DNA from: Bradyrhizobium sp. WSM1417
GTDB lineage: Bacteria; Pseudomonadota; Alphaproteobacteria; Rhizobiales; Xanthobacteraceae
NCBI RefSeq assembly: GCF_000515415.1
Contig: NZ_KI911783.1
Span: 3,338,392 to 3,402,391 of the forward strand
Length of the DNA stretch: 64,000 nucleotides
Direction of reading: 5' to 3'
Within the stretch, counting starts at the first letter, position 1, and every line of letters begins with the position of its first letter. Position numbers and translations under genes: made by a program. This document shows, piece by piece, positions 9,371 to 18,055 of this stretch. A model generated the notes under the pieces. The model saw only the letters and a program-made list of their open reading frames with translations. It searched no databases and was not told where the DNA came from.

Positions 9371-9468
9371 GTCATCGTCCGGCTTGACCGGACATCCAGT
9401 ACTCCGCGGCGGGAGTTGCGTGAACAAACTGCTGCCGCGGCGTACTGGATGCCCCGCCTGCGCGGGGC
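9371..9468. repeat. REP-like palindromic element
   Basis: An intergenic block of nested palindromes between convergent genes. It contains TCCGG-cttga-CCGGA, then arms CCAGTACTCCGCGGC (9396-9410) and GCCGCGGCGTACTGG (9434-9448) with one mismatch, then a tight hairpin GCCCCGC-ctgc-GCGGGGC (9451-9468). The general look matches dispersed intergenic repeats of Bradyrhizobium genomes (from memory). The last hairpin may also end transcription from either side. Confidence 0.6.
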
Positions 9469-9478
9469 ATGGCAGTCG

Positions 9479-10549
9479 CTACTCCGCGCTGCTCACCAGC
9501 TTGATCCGCGGCGCCTGTTCCTCGCCAAGGCTGCGATAGGCCGCGAGATAATCCAGCGCCATGCGCCGCGCCGTGAAGCGCGTCTCGAACTGCTTGCGGA
9601 TGACGGAGCGGTCGAGTTGCGGCAGGCGACCGACGACGCCGGCTGCGCTGAGGACGTCCTCGACGACGAAGCCGGTGAGGCCCTCGTCGATGATCTCCGG
9701 CACCGAGCCGCGGTTGAAGGCGATGACCGGCGTTCCGCAGGCCATCGCTTCGATCATCACGAGGCCAAACGGCTCCGGCCAGTCGATTGGCAGCAACAAG
9801 CCCAGCGCGCCGCTCAAGAAGTCCGACTTCTCGTGATCGCTGATCTCGCCGATGAATTCCACCAGCGGATTGTTCTCGATCATGGGCCGGATCAGCTCGT
9901 CATAGTAATCCTGGTCGGCACGATCGACCTTGGCGGCGATCTTGAGCGGAATGCCGCAATGCGTCGCGATCTTGATGGCGCGATCGACGCCCTTTTCCGG
10001 CGCGATGCGGCCGAGCACGGCGAGGTATTCCTGTTTCGCCGGCTTCGGGGTCAGCAAATTCTCCGGCAGGCCGTGGTGGATCGTCCTCACCCAGTTCGCC
10101 TGCGGTACCGGCCGGCGCTGCGCATTCGAGATCGAGATGACGGGGACCTTCGAGAAGGTGTTGAAGACCGGTTGATGCTCCGGCAGGTCGAGCCGGCCGT
10201 GCAGCGTGGTCAGGAACGGCGTCGGCTGCCGGTAGAACAGCGACCAGGGATAATAATCGAGATGGAAGTGGAGGAAGTCGAACTCCTCGTCGTCGCATTT
10301 CTGCCGCACCCGCTCCAGCATCACCATGTGCAGCGCATTGGGATCGCGCACGGAACCGTCGAGGCGGAGCGCCCGCGGCCATAACGCGTCCAGCTTTGCC
10401 GAGGTTTGCGAGTCGCCGCTCGCGAACAGCGTCACATCGTGCCCAAGGGCCACCAGCTCTTCCGTCAACCAATGCACCACCCGCTCGGTGCCGCCATACA
10501 GCTTGGGTGGAACAGCCTCCGTCAACGGAGCTACCTGCGCGATGCGCAT
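9479..10549 (-). CDS. Glycosyltransferase family 4
   Basis: 356 residues with the GT-B fold of family 4. The N-terminal acceptor domain has KLYGGTERVVHWLTEELVALGHDVTLFASGDS, in which the GGxE motif is typical. The C-terminal donor domain has VLGRIAPEKGVD and the E-x7-E motif (EPFGLVMIEAMACGTPVIAF). It transfers sugar from a nucleotide-sugar; donor and acceptor are unknown. AGGAGA precedes the ATG. It is divergent from an ABC exporter and a debranching-type glucosidase, suggesting polysaccharide or osmolyte metabolism. An EcfG-type promoter (GGAAC-N16-CGTT) lies 74-98 nt upstream of the start codon, so general-stress control is likely. Confidence 0.9.
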   Translation of the reverse strand: MRIAQVAPLTEAVPPKLYGGTERVVHWLTEELVALGHDVTLFASGDSQTSAKLDALWPRALRLDGSVRDPNALHMVMLERVRQKCDDEEFDFLHFHLDYYPWSLFYRQPTPFLTTLHGRLDLPEHQPVFNTFSKVPVISISNAQRRPVPQANWVRTIHHGLPENLLTPKPAKQEYLAVLGRIAPEKGVDRAIKIATHCGIPLKIAAKVDRADQDYYDELIRPMIENNPLVEFIGEISDHEKSDFLSGALGLLLPIDWPEPFGLVMIEAMACGTPVIAFNRGSVPEIIDEGLTGFVVEDVLSAAGVVGRLPQLDRSVIRKQFETRFTARRMALDYLAAYRSLGEEQAPRIKLVSSAE

Positions 10550-10622
10550 CTCACCATCTCCTCTGTGCGATCATGATTGTAGAAAGCCCCCGCCTGTTCA
10601 GCACCGGCACGCCAGACAAGGG

Positions 10623-10647
10623 AACGTTCCCGCACTTGCGAAGTTCC
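10623..10647 (-). promoter_or_regulatory. EcfG-type general stress promoter upstream of GT4 gene
   Basis: On the minus strand GGAAC (10647-10643), 16 nt, then CGTT (10626-10623). This exactly matches the GGAAC-N16/17-CGTT consensus of EcfG, the PhyR/NepR-controlled sigma factor of alphaproteobacteria. Transcription would start near 10615, about 65 nt before the glycosyltransferase. On the plus strand the same palindrome gives GGAAC-N16-AGTT (10621-10645), one mismatch, pointing at the ABC exporter gene. Confidence 0.65.
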
Positions 10648-10826
10648 TCCTTCCGAACGTTACTTATTCGACACGTCGAATGCCCGTCGCGATGCTGCCA
10701 TCACATCATCGCAGAACGCCCGCATCCGCATGTCGTGATGAGTGTGCCCGGGAACCGAGGCGAAGTGGTCGATGTTCAGTCGACTAACAGAAAAATTGAA
10801 AACATCACGACGGGGTCGATAGTCAC

Positions 10827-12590
10827 ATGGATCATCTTTCTGGGTATGCGCACCGGCCGTTTGCCTTTGTTTTGCGCTATCTCCGGCGTCGGCTCGCGTC
10901 GCATCTCGTGATTCTAACCGCAGTCGTCGCGGCCGTTGCCTGCTCCGTAGGCACTCAGTATGGCGTCAAATCCCTCGTCGACAGCTTGTCGGCCGGCGCT
11001 TCGCATGGTGGAAGCGTATGGCTGGCATTCATTTTCCTCATGACGCTAATCGCCGCCGACAATTTCCTTTGGCGGATCGCGAGCTGGACGGCCAGCTTCA
11101 CCTTCGTCCGTGTCACGGGTGATTTACGCCGTGACATATTTCGTCATCTGACCGGCCACGCGCCGAGCTACTTCTCCGATCGCATGCCCGGCATGCTGAC
11201 CAGCCGCATCACGGCGACGTCGAATGCGGTGTTCACGGTCGAGAACATGTTCGTCTGGAATGTGCTGCCGCCGTGCATCGCAACGGTTGCGGCAATCGCG
11301 CTGATTGGAACCGTCAGTCCCTGTATGGCACTGGGCCTGATGGTGATCGCCGGCGGCATGGTGCTTGCGATGTTCCGCCTCGCGGCCGCGGGAAAACCGC
11401 TGCATGACGACTTCGCCGACAAGGCCGCCGTCGTCGACGGCGAGATGATCGACGTCATCAGCAACATGCCGCTGGTGCGCGCCTTCTGCGGCATCGGACA
11501 CGAACATGAGCGGTTCGATGCGACCGTGAACCGGGAGCTCACCGCACGCGGCCGCAGCCTGCGCTATCTGGAGAAGCTGCGGCTTATCCATGCCGGCGTC
11601 ACTGTCGTGCTCACGATCGCCCTGATGGCCTGGGCGATCATGCTCTGGCAGGATGGCCGGGCGACCACGGGCGACGTTGTGCTGGTCTGCACCCTCGGTC
11701 TCTCCATTCTGAACGCGACGCGCGATCTCGCGGTGGCGTTGGTCGACGTCACCCAGCACGTTGCGCGGTTGACCGAGGCAATCGCCACGCTGCTGGTGCC
11801 GCATGAATTGCGCGACCACCCCGAGGCCGAGCCGCTGGTGAAGAGCGGCGCCGCGATCGCGTTCAACAATGTCACCTTCGGCTATCCCGGGGCTGAAAAG
11901 ATCTTCGAGCGCTTCAGCCTGCGCCTGCAACCCGGCCAGCGCGTCGGCCTGGTCGGCCAGTCCGGTGGCGGCAAGTCGACGCTGTTCACGCTGTTGCAGC
12001 GCTTCTACGATACCGACGAGGGCAGTATCACCATCGACGGCCAGGACATTTCCAAGGTGACGCAGCAGAGCCTGCGCGAGGCGATCTCCGTCGTGCCGCA
12101 GGACATCTCGCTGTTCCACCGCTCGATTCGCGAGAACATCCGCTATGGTCGCCCGAACGCGACCGACGACGAGGTGCTGCGTGCCGCGATTGCGGCGCGC
12201 TGCGATTTCGTCGAAAGCCTGCCTGGTGGTCTCGACACCATGGTCGGCGACCGCGGCGTCAAGATGTCCGGCGGCCAGCGCCAGCGCATCGCGATTGCGC
12301 GCGCCTTCCTGAAGGACGCGCCGATCCTGCTGCTGGACGAGGCGACCGCCGCGCTCGACAGCGAATCCGAGGAGGCGATCCGCGAGGCGTTGTCGCGGCT
12401 GATGCGCGGCCGCACGGTCATCGCGATCGCGCATCGCCTCGCGACCCTGCGCAATTTCGATCGCGTGGTCGTGTTGAGGGGTGGTAAGATCATCGAGGAC
12501 GGGTCGCCCGAGCGTCTGATGCAGGGCCACGGGCCCTATCGTGAGCTGGTCACGCAGGAAATGAGCCGGCTCGCCCAGGCCGCCGCGTAA
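10827..12590 (+). CDS. ABC exporter half-transporter (MsbA/multidrug type)
   Basis: 587 residues: an N-terminal six-helix ABC transmembrane domain (about residues 20-310) joined to one nucleotide-binding domain. The latter shows Walker A GQSGGGKST, Q-loop region VVPQDISLF, signature MSGGQRQR, Walker B ILLLDEAT and H-loop IAIAHR. Two copies would form the working exporter in the inner membrane. Lipid, polysaccharide precursor or drug export is possible; the context (GT4 and debranching enzyme genes) favours an envelope or glycan product, but this is inference. The ribosome site before ATG 10827 is weak. The glucosidase gene follows after 56 nt. Confidence 0.88.
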   Translation: MDHLSGYAHRPFAFVLRYLRRRLASHLVILTAVVAAVACSVGTQYGVKSLVDSLSAGASHGGSVWLAFIFLMTLIAADNFLWRIASWTASFTFVRVTGDLRRDIFRHLTGHAPSYFSDRMPGMLTSRITATSNAVFTVENMFVWNVLPPCIATVAAIALIGTVSPCMALGLMVIAGGMVLAMFRLAAAGKPLHDDFADKAAVVDGEMIDVISNMPLVRAFCGIGHEHERFDATVNRELTARGRSLRYLEKLRLIHAGVTVVLTIALMAWAIMLWQDGRATTGDVVLVCTLGLSILNATRDLAVALVDVTQHVARLTEAIATLLVPHELRDHPEAEPLVKSGAAIAFNNVTFGYPGAEKIFERFSLRLQPGQRVGLVGQSGGGKSTLFTLLQRFYDTDEGSITIDGQDISKVTQQSLREAISVVPQDISLFHRSIRENIRYGRPNATDDEVLRAAIAARCDFVESLPGGLDTMVGDRGVKMSGGQRQRIAIARAFLKDAPILLLDEATAALDSESEEAIREALSRLMRGRTVIAIAHRLATLRNFDRVVVLRGGKIIEDGSPERLMQGHGPYRELVTQEMSRLAQAAA

Positions 12591-12646
12591 ACCAACAGTC
12601 GCGTTCGAGTCGGTTGCGTGTCGAAACAAGCGCAGGGGAGCTGCTG

Positions 12647-14851
12647 ATGTCGGCTGAAGCCGTTACCCAATTCGTCTCCGTGACGCGGACCGTGGACCAG
12701 GTCGCGGAGCAGCCTTTCTATATCCCGATGACGGGACCGTCGGCGCGGCCGCGGCGTTCGCTCAAGCACGACGACACCTTTATCGTGCTCGACAGCCATG
12801 GCGACATCGGCGCTTCGGCCGGCGGGCCCGACGGCCTGTTCCATCACGACACGCGCTACCTCGCGAGGCTCGAGCTCGTGCTCGACGATCTCCAGCCATT
12901 GCTGCTGGGCTCGAACCTGCGCGACGACAATTCAGCCCTGACCGTTGATCTCACCAATCCGGACATCTACCGGCAGGGCAGCCTCGTGCTGCAAAAGGAC
13001 CTGCTGCACATCGTGCGCACGATTTTCCTGTGGCGCGGCACCGCCTATCAGCGCATCGGCGTGCAGAACCACGGCGACCGCCCGGCCGGCTTCGCGCTGA
13101 CGCTGTTGTTCGACAACGATTTCGCCGATCTGTTCGAGGTCCGCGGCGAGCGGCGCCCGCGCCGCGGCATCGGCTCGAGCCGGCTGTTGGGACCGACCGA
13201 CGTGTTGTTCGACTACCGCGGTCTCGATGACGCCGAGCGCACCACGGGCCTGCATTTCGATCCGCGCCCGACGAAGCTGTCGGTGAATGCCGCGACCTGG
13301 CAGCTCGAACTCGACCCGCATGAGTCGAAATCCCTGTTCGTGGCCGTGTCCTGCAATCGGCCGATCGCGGAGAAGCCGGCGCGCTTTTTCCAGAGTTTGC
13401 TCGCCCATCGCCGCGAGATGCGGCAATCGACGATGGGGGCCGCCAGCATCGAGACCTCCAACAACATCTTCAACGAGGTGCTGTGCCAGGCCATGGCCGA
13501 CCTCAACATGTTGATGACGGAGACGCCGCAGGGCCGCTATCCCTATGCGGGGATTCCCTGGTACTCGACGACGTTCGGCCGCGACGGGCTGATCACCGCG
13601 TTGCAGATGCTGTGGGTCGATCCGCGGATCGCCAAGGGCGTGCTGCGGCGGCTCGCCCATTTCCAGGCCAAGGCGGTCGATCCGCTCGCCGACGCCGCGC
13701 CGGGAAAGATCCTGCATGAGATGCGCGGCGGCGAGATGGCGGCGCTGGGGGAGGTGCCGTTCGCGCAATATTACGGCAGCGTCGATTCCACGGCCTTGTT
13801 CGTCCTGCTGGCGGGAAGCTATTTCGAGCGCACCGGCGACGAGAAGACGTTGACCGAGCTGTGGCCGGCCATCGAGGCGGGGTTGGCCTGGATCGACGGC
13901 CCCGGTGATCCCGACAAGGACGGCTTCGTCGAATATCAGCGCGCCACGGAAAAGGGCCTCGCCAACCAGGGCTGGAAGGATTCCTACGACGCGATCTTCC
14001 ATGCCGATGGCCAGCTTGCGGAAGGCAATCTCGCGCTGGCCGAGGTGCAGGGTTACGTCTTTGCCGCCAAGCGGCTCGCCGCGCGCTGCGCGCTCCGGCT
14101 CGGCAAGCCTGATCTCGCCAGGAAGCTCGAGGCCGAGGCCAAGACGCTGGCCGAGCGTTTCGAGGCCGCGTTCTGGTGCGAGGAGCTCGGCACCTATGCG
14201 CTTGCGCTCGATGGCAAGAAGCGGCCCTGCAAGGTGCGGACCTCGAACGCCGGCCAGGTCCTGTTCAGCGGCATGATCCGCGAGGATCGCGCTCGCCTCG
14301 TCGCCGCCGATTTGATGCGGCCGCACTTCTTCTCGGGCTGGGGCATCCGCACCGTCGCTGTCGGCGAAGTGCGTTATAATCCGATGTCCTATCATGACGG
14401 GTCGATCTGGCCGCACGACAATGCGCTGATCGCGCTCGGGCTCGCGCGCTACGGGCTCAAGCATTCGGTCGCGCATGTGTTCAAGGGACTGTTCGAGGCC
14501 GCGACCTACATGGACCTGCGCCGGTTGCCCGAATTGTTCTGCGGATTCCGGCGCGAAAAGCGGCGCGGCCCGACGCTCTATCCGGTCGCCTGCGCGCCGC
14601 AGGCCTGGGCCAGCGCCACGGCGTTCACGCTATTGGAGGCGGCGCTGGGCATCGAGTTCGACGTGGCGCGCGGCGAGATCCGGCTGCGCAATCCGCATCT
14701 GCCGGCGTTCCTGCACGAGGTGATCTTGCGCGATCTGCGTCTGGGCGAGTCCAGCGTGGACCTGCGCGTCAGCCGCCATGGCGACGACGTGGCGCTGGAG
14801 GTGTTGCGCACGCGTGGCCAGATCCAGGTCTCGATCGTGCTGGCGCGCTAG
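12647..14851 (+). CDS. Amylo-alpha-1,6-glucosidase / glycogen debranching-type glycoside hydrolase
   Basis: 734 residues. The N-terminal part (about 30-230) is the glycogen-debranching N-terminal domain (LKHDDTFIVLDSHGDIGAS; GLFHHDTRYLARLEL). The C-terminal part is an alpha,alpha-toroid (GIPWYSTTFGRDGLITALQMLW, SYHDGSIWPHDNALIALGLARYG) with the acidic residues expected of this family. It probably removes or hydrolyses branch glucose from an intracellular alpha-glucan, or acts on a related glucoside. AGGGGAG sits 6 nt before the ATG at 12647. It lies downstream of the exporter and directly upstream of the PRC-barrel gene, so co-transcription is likely. Confidence 0.85.
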   Translation: MSAEAVTQFVSVTRTVDQVAEQPFYIPMTGPSARPRRSLKHDDTFIVLDSHGDIGASAGGPDGLFHHDTRYLARLELVLDDLQPLLLGSNLRDDNSALTVDLTNPDIYRQGSLVLQKDLLHIVRTIFLWRGTAYQRIGVQNHGDRPAGFALTLLFDNDFADLFEVRGERRPRRGIGSSRLLGPTDVLFDYRGLDDAERTTGLHFDPRPTKLSVNAATWQLELDPHESKSLFVAVSCNRPIAEKPARFFQSLLAHRREMRQSTMGAASIETSNNIFNEVLCQAMADLNMLMTETPQGRYPYAGIPWYSTTFGRDGLITALQMLWVDPRIAKGVLRRLAHFQAKAVDPLADAAPGKILHEMRGGEMAALGEVPFAQYYGSVDSTALFVLLAGSYFERTGDEKTLTELWPAIEAGLAWIDGPGDPDKDGFVEYQRATEKGLANQGWKDSYDAIFHADGQLAEGNLALAEVQGYVFAAKRLAARCALRLGKPDLARKLEAEAKTLAERFEAAFWCEELGTYALALDGKKRPCKVRTSNAGQVLFSGMIREDRARLVAADLMRPHFFSGWGIRTVAVGEVRYNPMSYHDGSIWPHDNALIALGLARYGLKHSVAHVFKGLFEAATYMDLRRLPELFCGFRREKRRGPTLYPVACAPQAWASATAFTLLEAALGIEFDVARGEIRLRNPHLPAFLHEVILRDLRLGESSVDLRVSRHGDDVALEVLRTRGQIQVSIVLAR

Positions 14852-14873
14852 CGGCGCGCCGGAAGGAGGGTGC

Positions 14874-15395
14874 ATGCGTACCGCCGGATGGTTGGCCTTG
14901 GGCGTCGTGATCGTCTGCGGAATGACGCTCGCCGTGTCACGCGCCGCGGAGGAGGCGCCCGCACCCTCGACCGAAGCCAATGCACCGCCGACGGTGCAGC
15001 CGCCGGCGTCATCGGTCCCCGTCACGCCAAAGAATGCCGCGCCACCGCCGTCGGTCACGATCATCGGCGCGAGCGATGCGCACGGTGTGCTTGGCCGTGA
15101 CGTGCTCAGCGCGGCGAACGAGGACATGGGCCGCATCGTCGACATCATCGTCGACCGGAGCGGGCACGTGCGCGCCGCCGTGATCGATTTCGGCGGCTTC
15201 CTCGGCGTCGGCAGCCGCAAGATCGTAGTGGACTGGAACGCGCTTCGATTCGGCAAGATCACCAACAAGAAGGACAGCATCACGCTGGAATTGACCAAGG
15301 CACAGGTCGCAGCTGCGCCGGAGTACAAGGAGGACACGCCGATGGTGGTGCTCGGCGCGTCTGGCAGCCTGCAGCCGCTGCAAGCTGTTCAGTGA
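14874..15395 (+). CDS. Secreted PRC-barrel domain protein
   Basis: 173 residues: a signal peptide (MRTAGWLALGVVIVCGMTLAVSRA), a Pro/Ala-rich linker (about 25-60), then a PRC-barrel (GVLGRDVLSAANEDMGRIVDII; GHVRAAVIDFGGFLGVGSRKIVVDW). AAGGAGGG 4-10 nt before the ATG is a near-perfect ribosome site. PRC barrels are small beta folds used in ribosome maturation, photosynthetic reaction centres and many stress-linked periplasmic proteins; this secreted type is common in rhizobia and its role is not known. The stop codon overlaps the possible GTG start of the MFS gene. Confidence 0.85.
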   Translation: MRTAGWLALGVVIVCGMTLAVSRAAEEAPAPSTEANAPPTVQPPASSVPVTPKNAAPPPSVTIIGASDAHGVLGRDVLSAANEDMGRIVDIIVDRSGHVRAAVIDFGGFLGVGSRKIVVDWNALRFGKITNKKDSITLELTKAQVAAAPEYKEDTPMVVLGASGSLQPLQAVQ

Positions 15396-16732
15396 GGCGC
15401 GGGGAGGGATGGCCGCCGGTGCTGTTGTCGAGGAAGCCGAATCGTGCGGATCGCGAGGACCCCGTTGAGCAGGACAAATTTGCGGCGCCGTCGCCTGCCG
15501 GCATTCCGGCGCCGTCGCGCCAGAGCCTGCGCGGCCTCGACTGGTTCATCTTCTTCCTCGCCGACGTGCAGACTGGATTCGGGCCGTTCATCGCGGTCTA
15601 TCTGACGACCCAGAAATGGACCCAGGTCGAGATCGGCCTCGTGCTGTCGATCGGCGGCATCGTTGCCCTGATCGGCCAGATGCCGGGCGGCGCCATCATC
15701 GATGCCGCGAAATCCGAGCGGCTGGTCGCCGGCCTCGCGATCGCCACCATCGGCTGCTGCGCGCTCGCCTATGCGGCGATGCCGATCTTCCCCGTGGTGG
15801 TGGCTGCGGCCACCTTGCACGCGGCGGCGAGCTGCGTACTGGGACCGGCGATCGCGGCGATCAGCCTCGGTCTGGTCGGCCCGTTCGCGATCGGCGAGCG
15901 TCTCGGTCGCAACGCGCGCTTTGCCTCGCTCGGCAACGGCGTTGCGGCCGCCGTGATGGGTACTGCCGGCTATCTGCTGTCGAGCCGCTCGGTGTTTCTG
16001 GTCACCTTCCTGCTCGCAATTCCCACTTTGATCGCACTCTCTCGCATCCGCGAGCACGAGGTCGACATCGCGCGCTGTCACGGCGAGATGCCGCGCGAGG
16101 CGGAGGATCGGGGCGACACCAATATCTGGCATTTGATCCGGCAGCGCCCGCTCATCGTCTTTGCGCTCAGCGTGCTCTTGTTGCAGCTCGCGAACGCCTC
16201 GATGATGCCGCTGATGGCAAGCGCGGTGACGGCGCGATCGAGCGAGTGGGCGACGGTGCTCGTCGCCTTTTGCATCGTCGTGCCGCAGGCGATCGTGGCG
16301 TTGCTGTCGCCGGGCGTCGGGCGCAAGGCGCAAGCGTGGGGCCGCCGGCCACTGCTGCTGATCGGATTCGCGGCGCTGACGATTCGCGGTCTGCTGTTCG
16401 CGACCGTGCGCGATCCGTATCTGCTGGTGCTGGTGCAGGTGTTCGACGGCCTGACCGCGGCGGTGTTCGCGGTGATGATCCCGCTGATCGTGGCCGACGT
16501 CGCCTTCGGCAGCGGCCATTTCAACCTCGCGCAGGGCATCGTCGGCACGGCAATGGGCATCGGCGCGTCACTGAGCACCGCGCTCGGCGGCTATGTCAGC
16601 GATAAATTCGGCAATGCCATGGCGTTCACCGGACTGTCCGGCGTCGCGGCGACGGGACTTCTGCTGATTCTGCTTGTGATGCCGGAGACGCGGCGCAAGG
16701 GCATGATCGCAGCAAAAGAAATGGCCGGCTGA
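15392..16732 (+). CDS. MFS transporter
   Basis: About 12 hydrophobic segments. The first is DWFIFFLADVQTGFGPFIAVYL, and the loop GQMPGGAIIDAAKSERL occupies the position of the MFS loop 2-3 signature (G-x-x-x-D-x-x-x-x-R/K). Substrate unknown. The start is uncertain: GTG at 15392 overlaps the upstream stop (GTGA), while GTG at 15419 has GGGAGGG about 10 nt upstream. The charged N-terminal extension before the first helix (residues 1-45) is probably cytoplasmic. It closes the run of co-directional genes that begins with the ABC exporter, and a strong hairpin overlaps its stop. Confidence 0.82.
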   Translation: MRRGEGWPPVLLSRKPNRADREDPVEQDKFAAPSPAGIPAPSRQSLRGLDWFIFFLADVQTGFGPFIAVYLTTQKWTQVEIGLVLSIGGIVALIGQMPGGAIIDAAKSERLVAGLAIATIGCCALAYAAMPIFPVVVAAATLHAAASCVLGPAIAAISLGLVGPFAIGERLGRNARFASLGNGVAAAVMGTAGYLLSSRSVFLVTFLLAIPTLIALSRIREHEVDIARCHGEMPREAEDRGDTNIWHLIRQRPLIVFALSVLLLQLANASMMPLMASAVTARSSEWATVLVAFCIVVPQAIVALLSPGVGRKAQAWGRRPLLLIGFAALTIRGLLFATVRDPYLLVLVQVFDGLTAAVFAVMIPLIVADVAFGSGHFNLAQGIVGTAMGIGASLSTALGGYVSDKFGNAMAFTGLSGVAATGLLLILLVMPETRRKGMIAAKEMAG

Positions 16733-16750
16733 ACCAATTCAGCCGGCCAT
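16721..16750. terminator. Bidirectional hairpin between MFS gene and fixK2
   Basis: A perfect 13-bp stem: ATGGCCGGCTGAA (16721-16733), loop CCAA, TTCAGCCGGCCAT (16738-16750). It spans the MFS stop codon and lies 22 nt beyond the fixK2 stop, so it can end transcription from both convergent genes. No T tract is present. Confidence 0.6.
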
Positions 16751-16772
16751 AAGTGGGTGGGGAGAGGGGAGA

Positions 16773-17471
16773 TCAGGCGTCGAGATTGTGCAGGCGTGCC
16801 CGGTTGCGCAGCACGATCTGGCGGGCGCCCGAGAAGCCGAGAATGCCCTGGGCGTGAAGCTGCGACAGCGCGCGCGAGACGGTCTCGAGCGTGAGACCGA
16901 GGTAGTCGCCGATGTCGCGGCGGCACATCGGCAGCGCCATCATGCCGGCAACCGCGAGGCGGCGGTCCATTTCGAGCAGAAAAGTTGCGACGCGCTCCAT
17001 CGCGGTCTTGCGGCCCAGCAGCAGCATGTGGTCTTCGGCGTGGCGAAGCTCACCGGCGGTCATGGCCCAGAGCTTGCGAGCGACCTGCACGTCGGTGGCT
17101 GCGGCCTTCTCGAGGCTCGCGCGCTTCACGAGGCGCACCGTGGTGTCGATGATGGCTTCGGCAGCGAGGCGGTGGGTGGTGCCGGATTCGAGGCCGAATA
17201 CGTCGCCGGCAAGGTGGAAGGAGCCGATCTGGCGGCGGCCGTCGGAGAGAAGCTTGTAGCTGCGCACGGCACCGGTGACGACCTGATAGACATACTCGGC
17301 CGGCTCGTCCTCACCATAGATCTCCTCTTCCTTGCGGTAGGAGAATTCGGTGGCAACAAGGCCGACATGGCCGGCAATCGCGCCGAACTGGTCCGAGACA
17401 GGATGGGCGGGTGCGATCTTGCCACCGATCGGGGTGTTGATCGCCGGGGTGTTGAAGGTCTGGGTCAGCAT
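16773..17471 (-). CDS. fixK2: FixK2, CRP/FNR-family activator of microaerobic genes
   Basis: 232 residues: a cyclic-nucleotide-type beta-barrel (about 30-150), then a helix-turn-helix (IGDYLGLTLETVSRALSQL). It has no cysteine cluster for an Fe-S centre, unlike FNR. With the start at 17471, a lone cysteine (PMCRRDIG) falls at residue 183, the position of the redox-sensitive Cys183 of B. japonicum FixK2. An ATG three codons upstream (17480) is disfavoured because GGAG would touch it, whereas GGAG lies 9 nt before 17471. By family knowledge it binds TTG-N8-CAA boxes and activates fixNOQP, fixGHIS and nitrogen-oxide genes. Its own promoter region is only about 100 nt. Confidence 0.96.
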   Translation of the reverse strand: MLTQTFNTPAINTPIGGKIAPAHPVSDQFGAIAGHVGLVATEFSYRKEEEIYGEDEPAEYVYQVVTGAVRSYKLLSDGRRQIGSFHLAGDVFGLESGTTHRLAAEAIIDTTVRLVKRASLEKAAATDVQVARKLWAMTAGELRHAEDHMLLLGRKTAMERVATFLLEMDRRLAVAGMMALPMCRRDIGDYLGLTLETVSRALSQLHAQGILGFSGARQIVLRNRARLHNLDA

Positions 17472-17555
17472 CTGCGCCATCTCCGTTGTGATGACGCTTT
17501 GGTACGCGGTATCGGGTGCCTCGAAAATTTCGCGAGATATCTTAAGGGGGGGGCC

Positions 17556-17563
17556 TTACGTAG
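17556..17563 (-). promoter_or_regulatory. Candidate FixJ-binding site upstream of fixK2
   Basis: TTACGTAG differs by one base from the GTA(A/C)GTAG core bound by phosphorylated FixJ. It sits 85-92 nt upstream of the fixK2 start in the short gap after the receiver gene; a second CGTAGG occurs at 17569-17574. Position and pathway fit FixJ activation of fixK2. Orientation and exact distance to the start site are not established. Confidence 0.5.
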
Positions 17564-17574
17564 AATCCCGTAGG

Positions 17575-17961
17575 TCAGCTATGGACCCGGTTCTGGATGG
17601 CGTGGCGGATGCGTTTGACCAGGTTTTCGTCCAGAAGCGGCTTCAGAATCACTTCATTCACGCCTGCGGCCGCCGCCCGGGCCGCGATATTCGTGTCGGG
17701 ATAGCCGGTGATCAGGATTACCGGGGTATCGCCCCGGGACTGGCGCAGTCGCCCGGCCAGCTCGATGCCGTTGATGTCGGGCATTTTGTAGTCGATCACG
17801 TAACAGTCTGCACCGGACGGGCTCGCCGCATTGAGCAGCGCCGTGGCGTTCCTGAAGGTCCGCACGGCAAAACCGTCGGTTTCCAGCAAAAACTTCAGCG
17901 AGCCGAGCACAGCGGCGTCGTCGTCGACCACATAGACGGTTGGCTTTGCAGGTGACGACAT
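17575..17961 (-). CDS. Single-domain receiver (CheY-like response regulator)
   Basis: 128 residues forming only a receiver domain: acidic pocket VVDDD, phosphoacceptor Asp57 (YVIDYKMPDINGIELA), Thr in LITGYPD and Lys in VILKPLLDE. There is no output domain. Its helices resemble the FixJ receiver next door, suggesting duplication. The start is taken at MSSPAK; an alternative ATG at 17997 adds 12 residues. It lies between fixJ and fixK2 in the same direction. It could be a phosphate sink or competitor for FixL or another kinase, or a regulator acting by protein contact; both are inferences. Confidence 0.85.
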   Translation of the reverse strand: MSSPAKPTVYVVDDDAAVLGSLKFLLETDGFAVRTFRNATALLNAASPSGADCYVIDYKMPDINGIELAGRLRQSRGDTPVILITGYPDTNIAARAAAAGVNEVILKPLLDENLVKRIRHAIQNRVHS

Positions 17962-18055
17962 CGGGAGCCGCTCAGGATGGGAGCTGATCGCAATCATTCC
18001 GATCTGGTAGCACAGGGCGAGCGACCGGTTTTGACTTGCCTCAATCCTGGTGACT

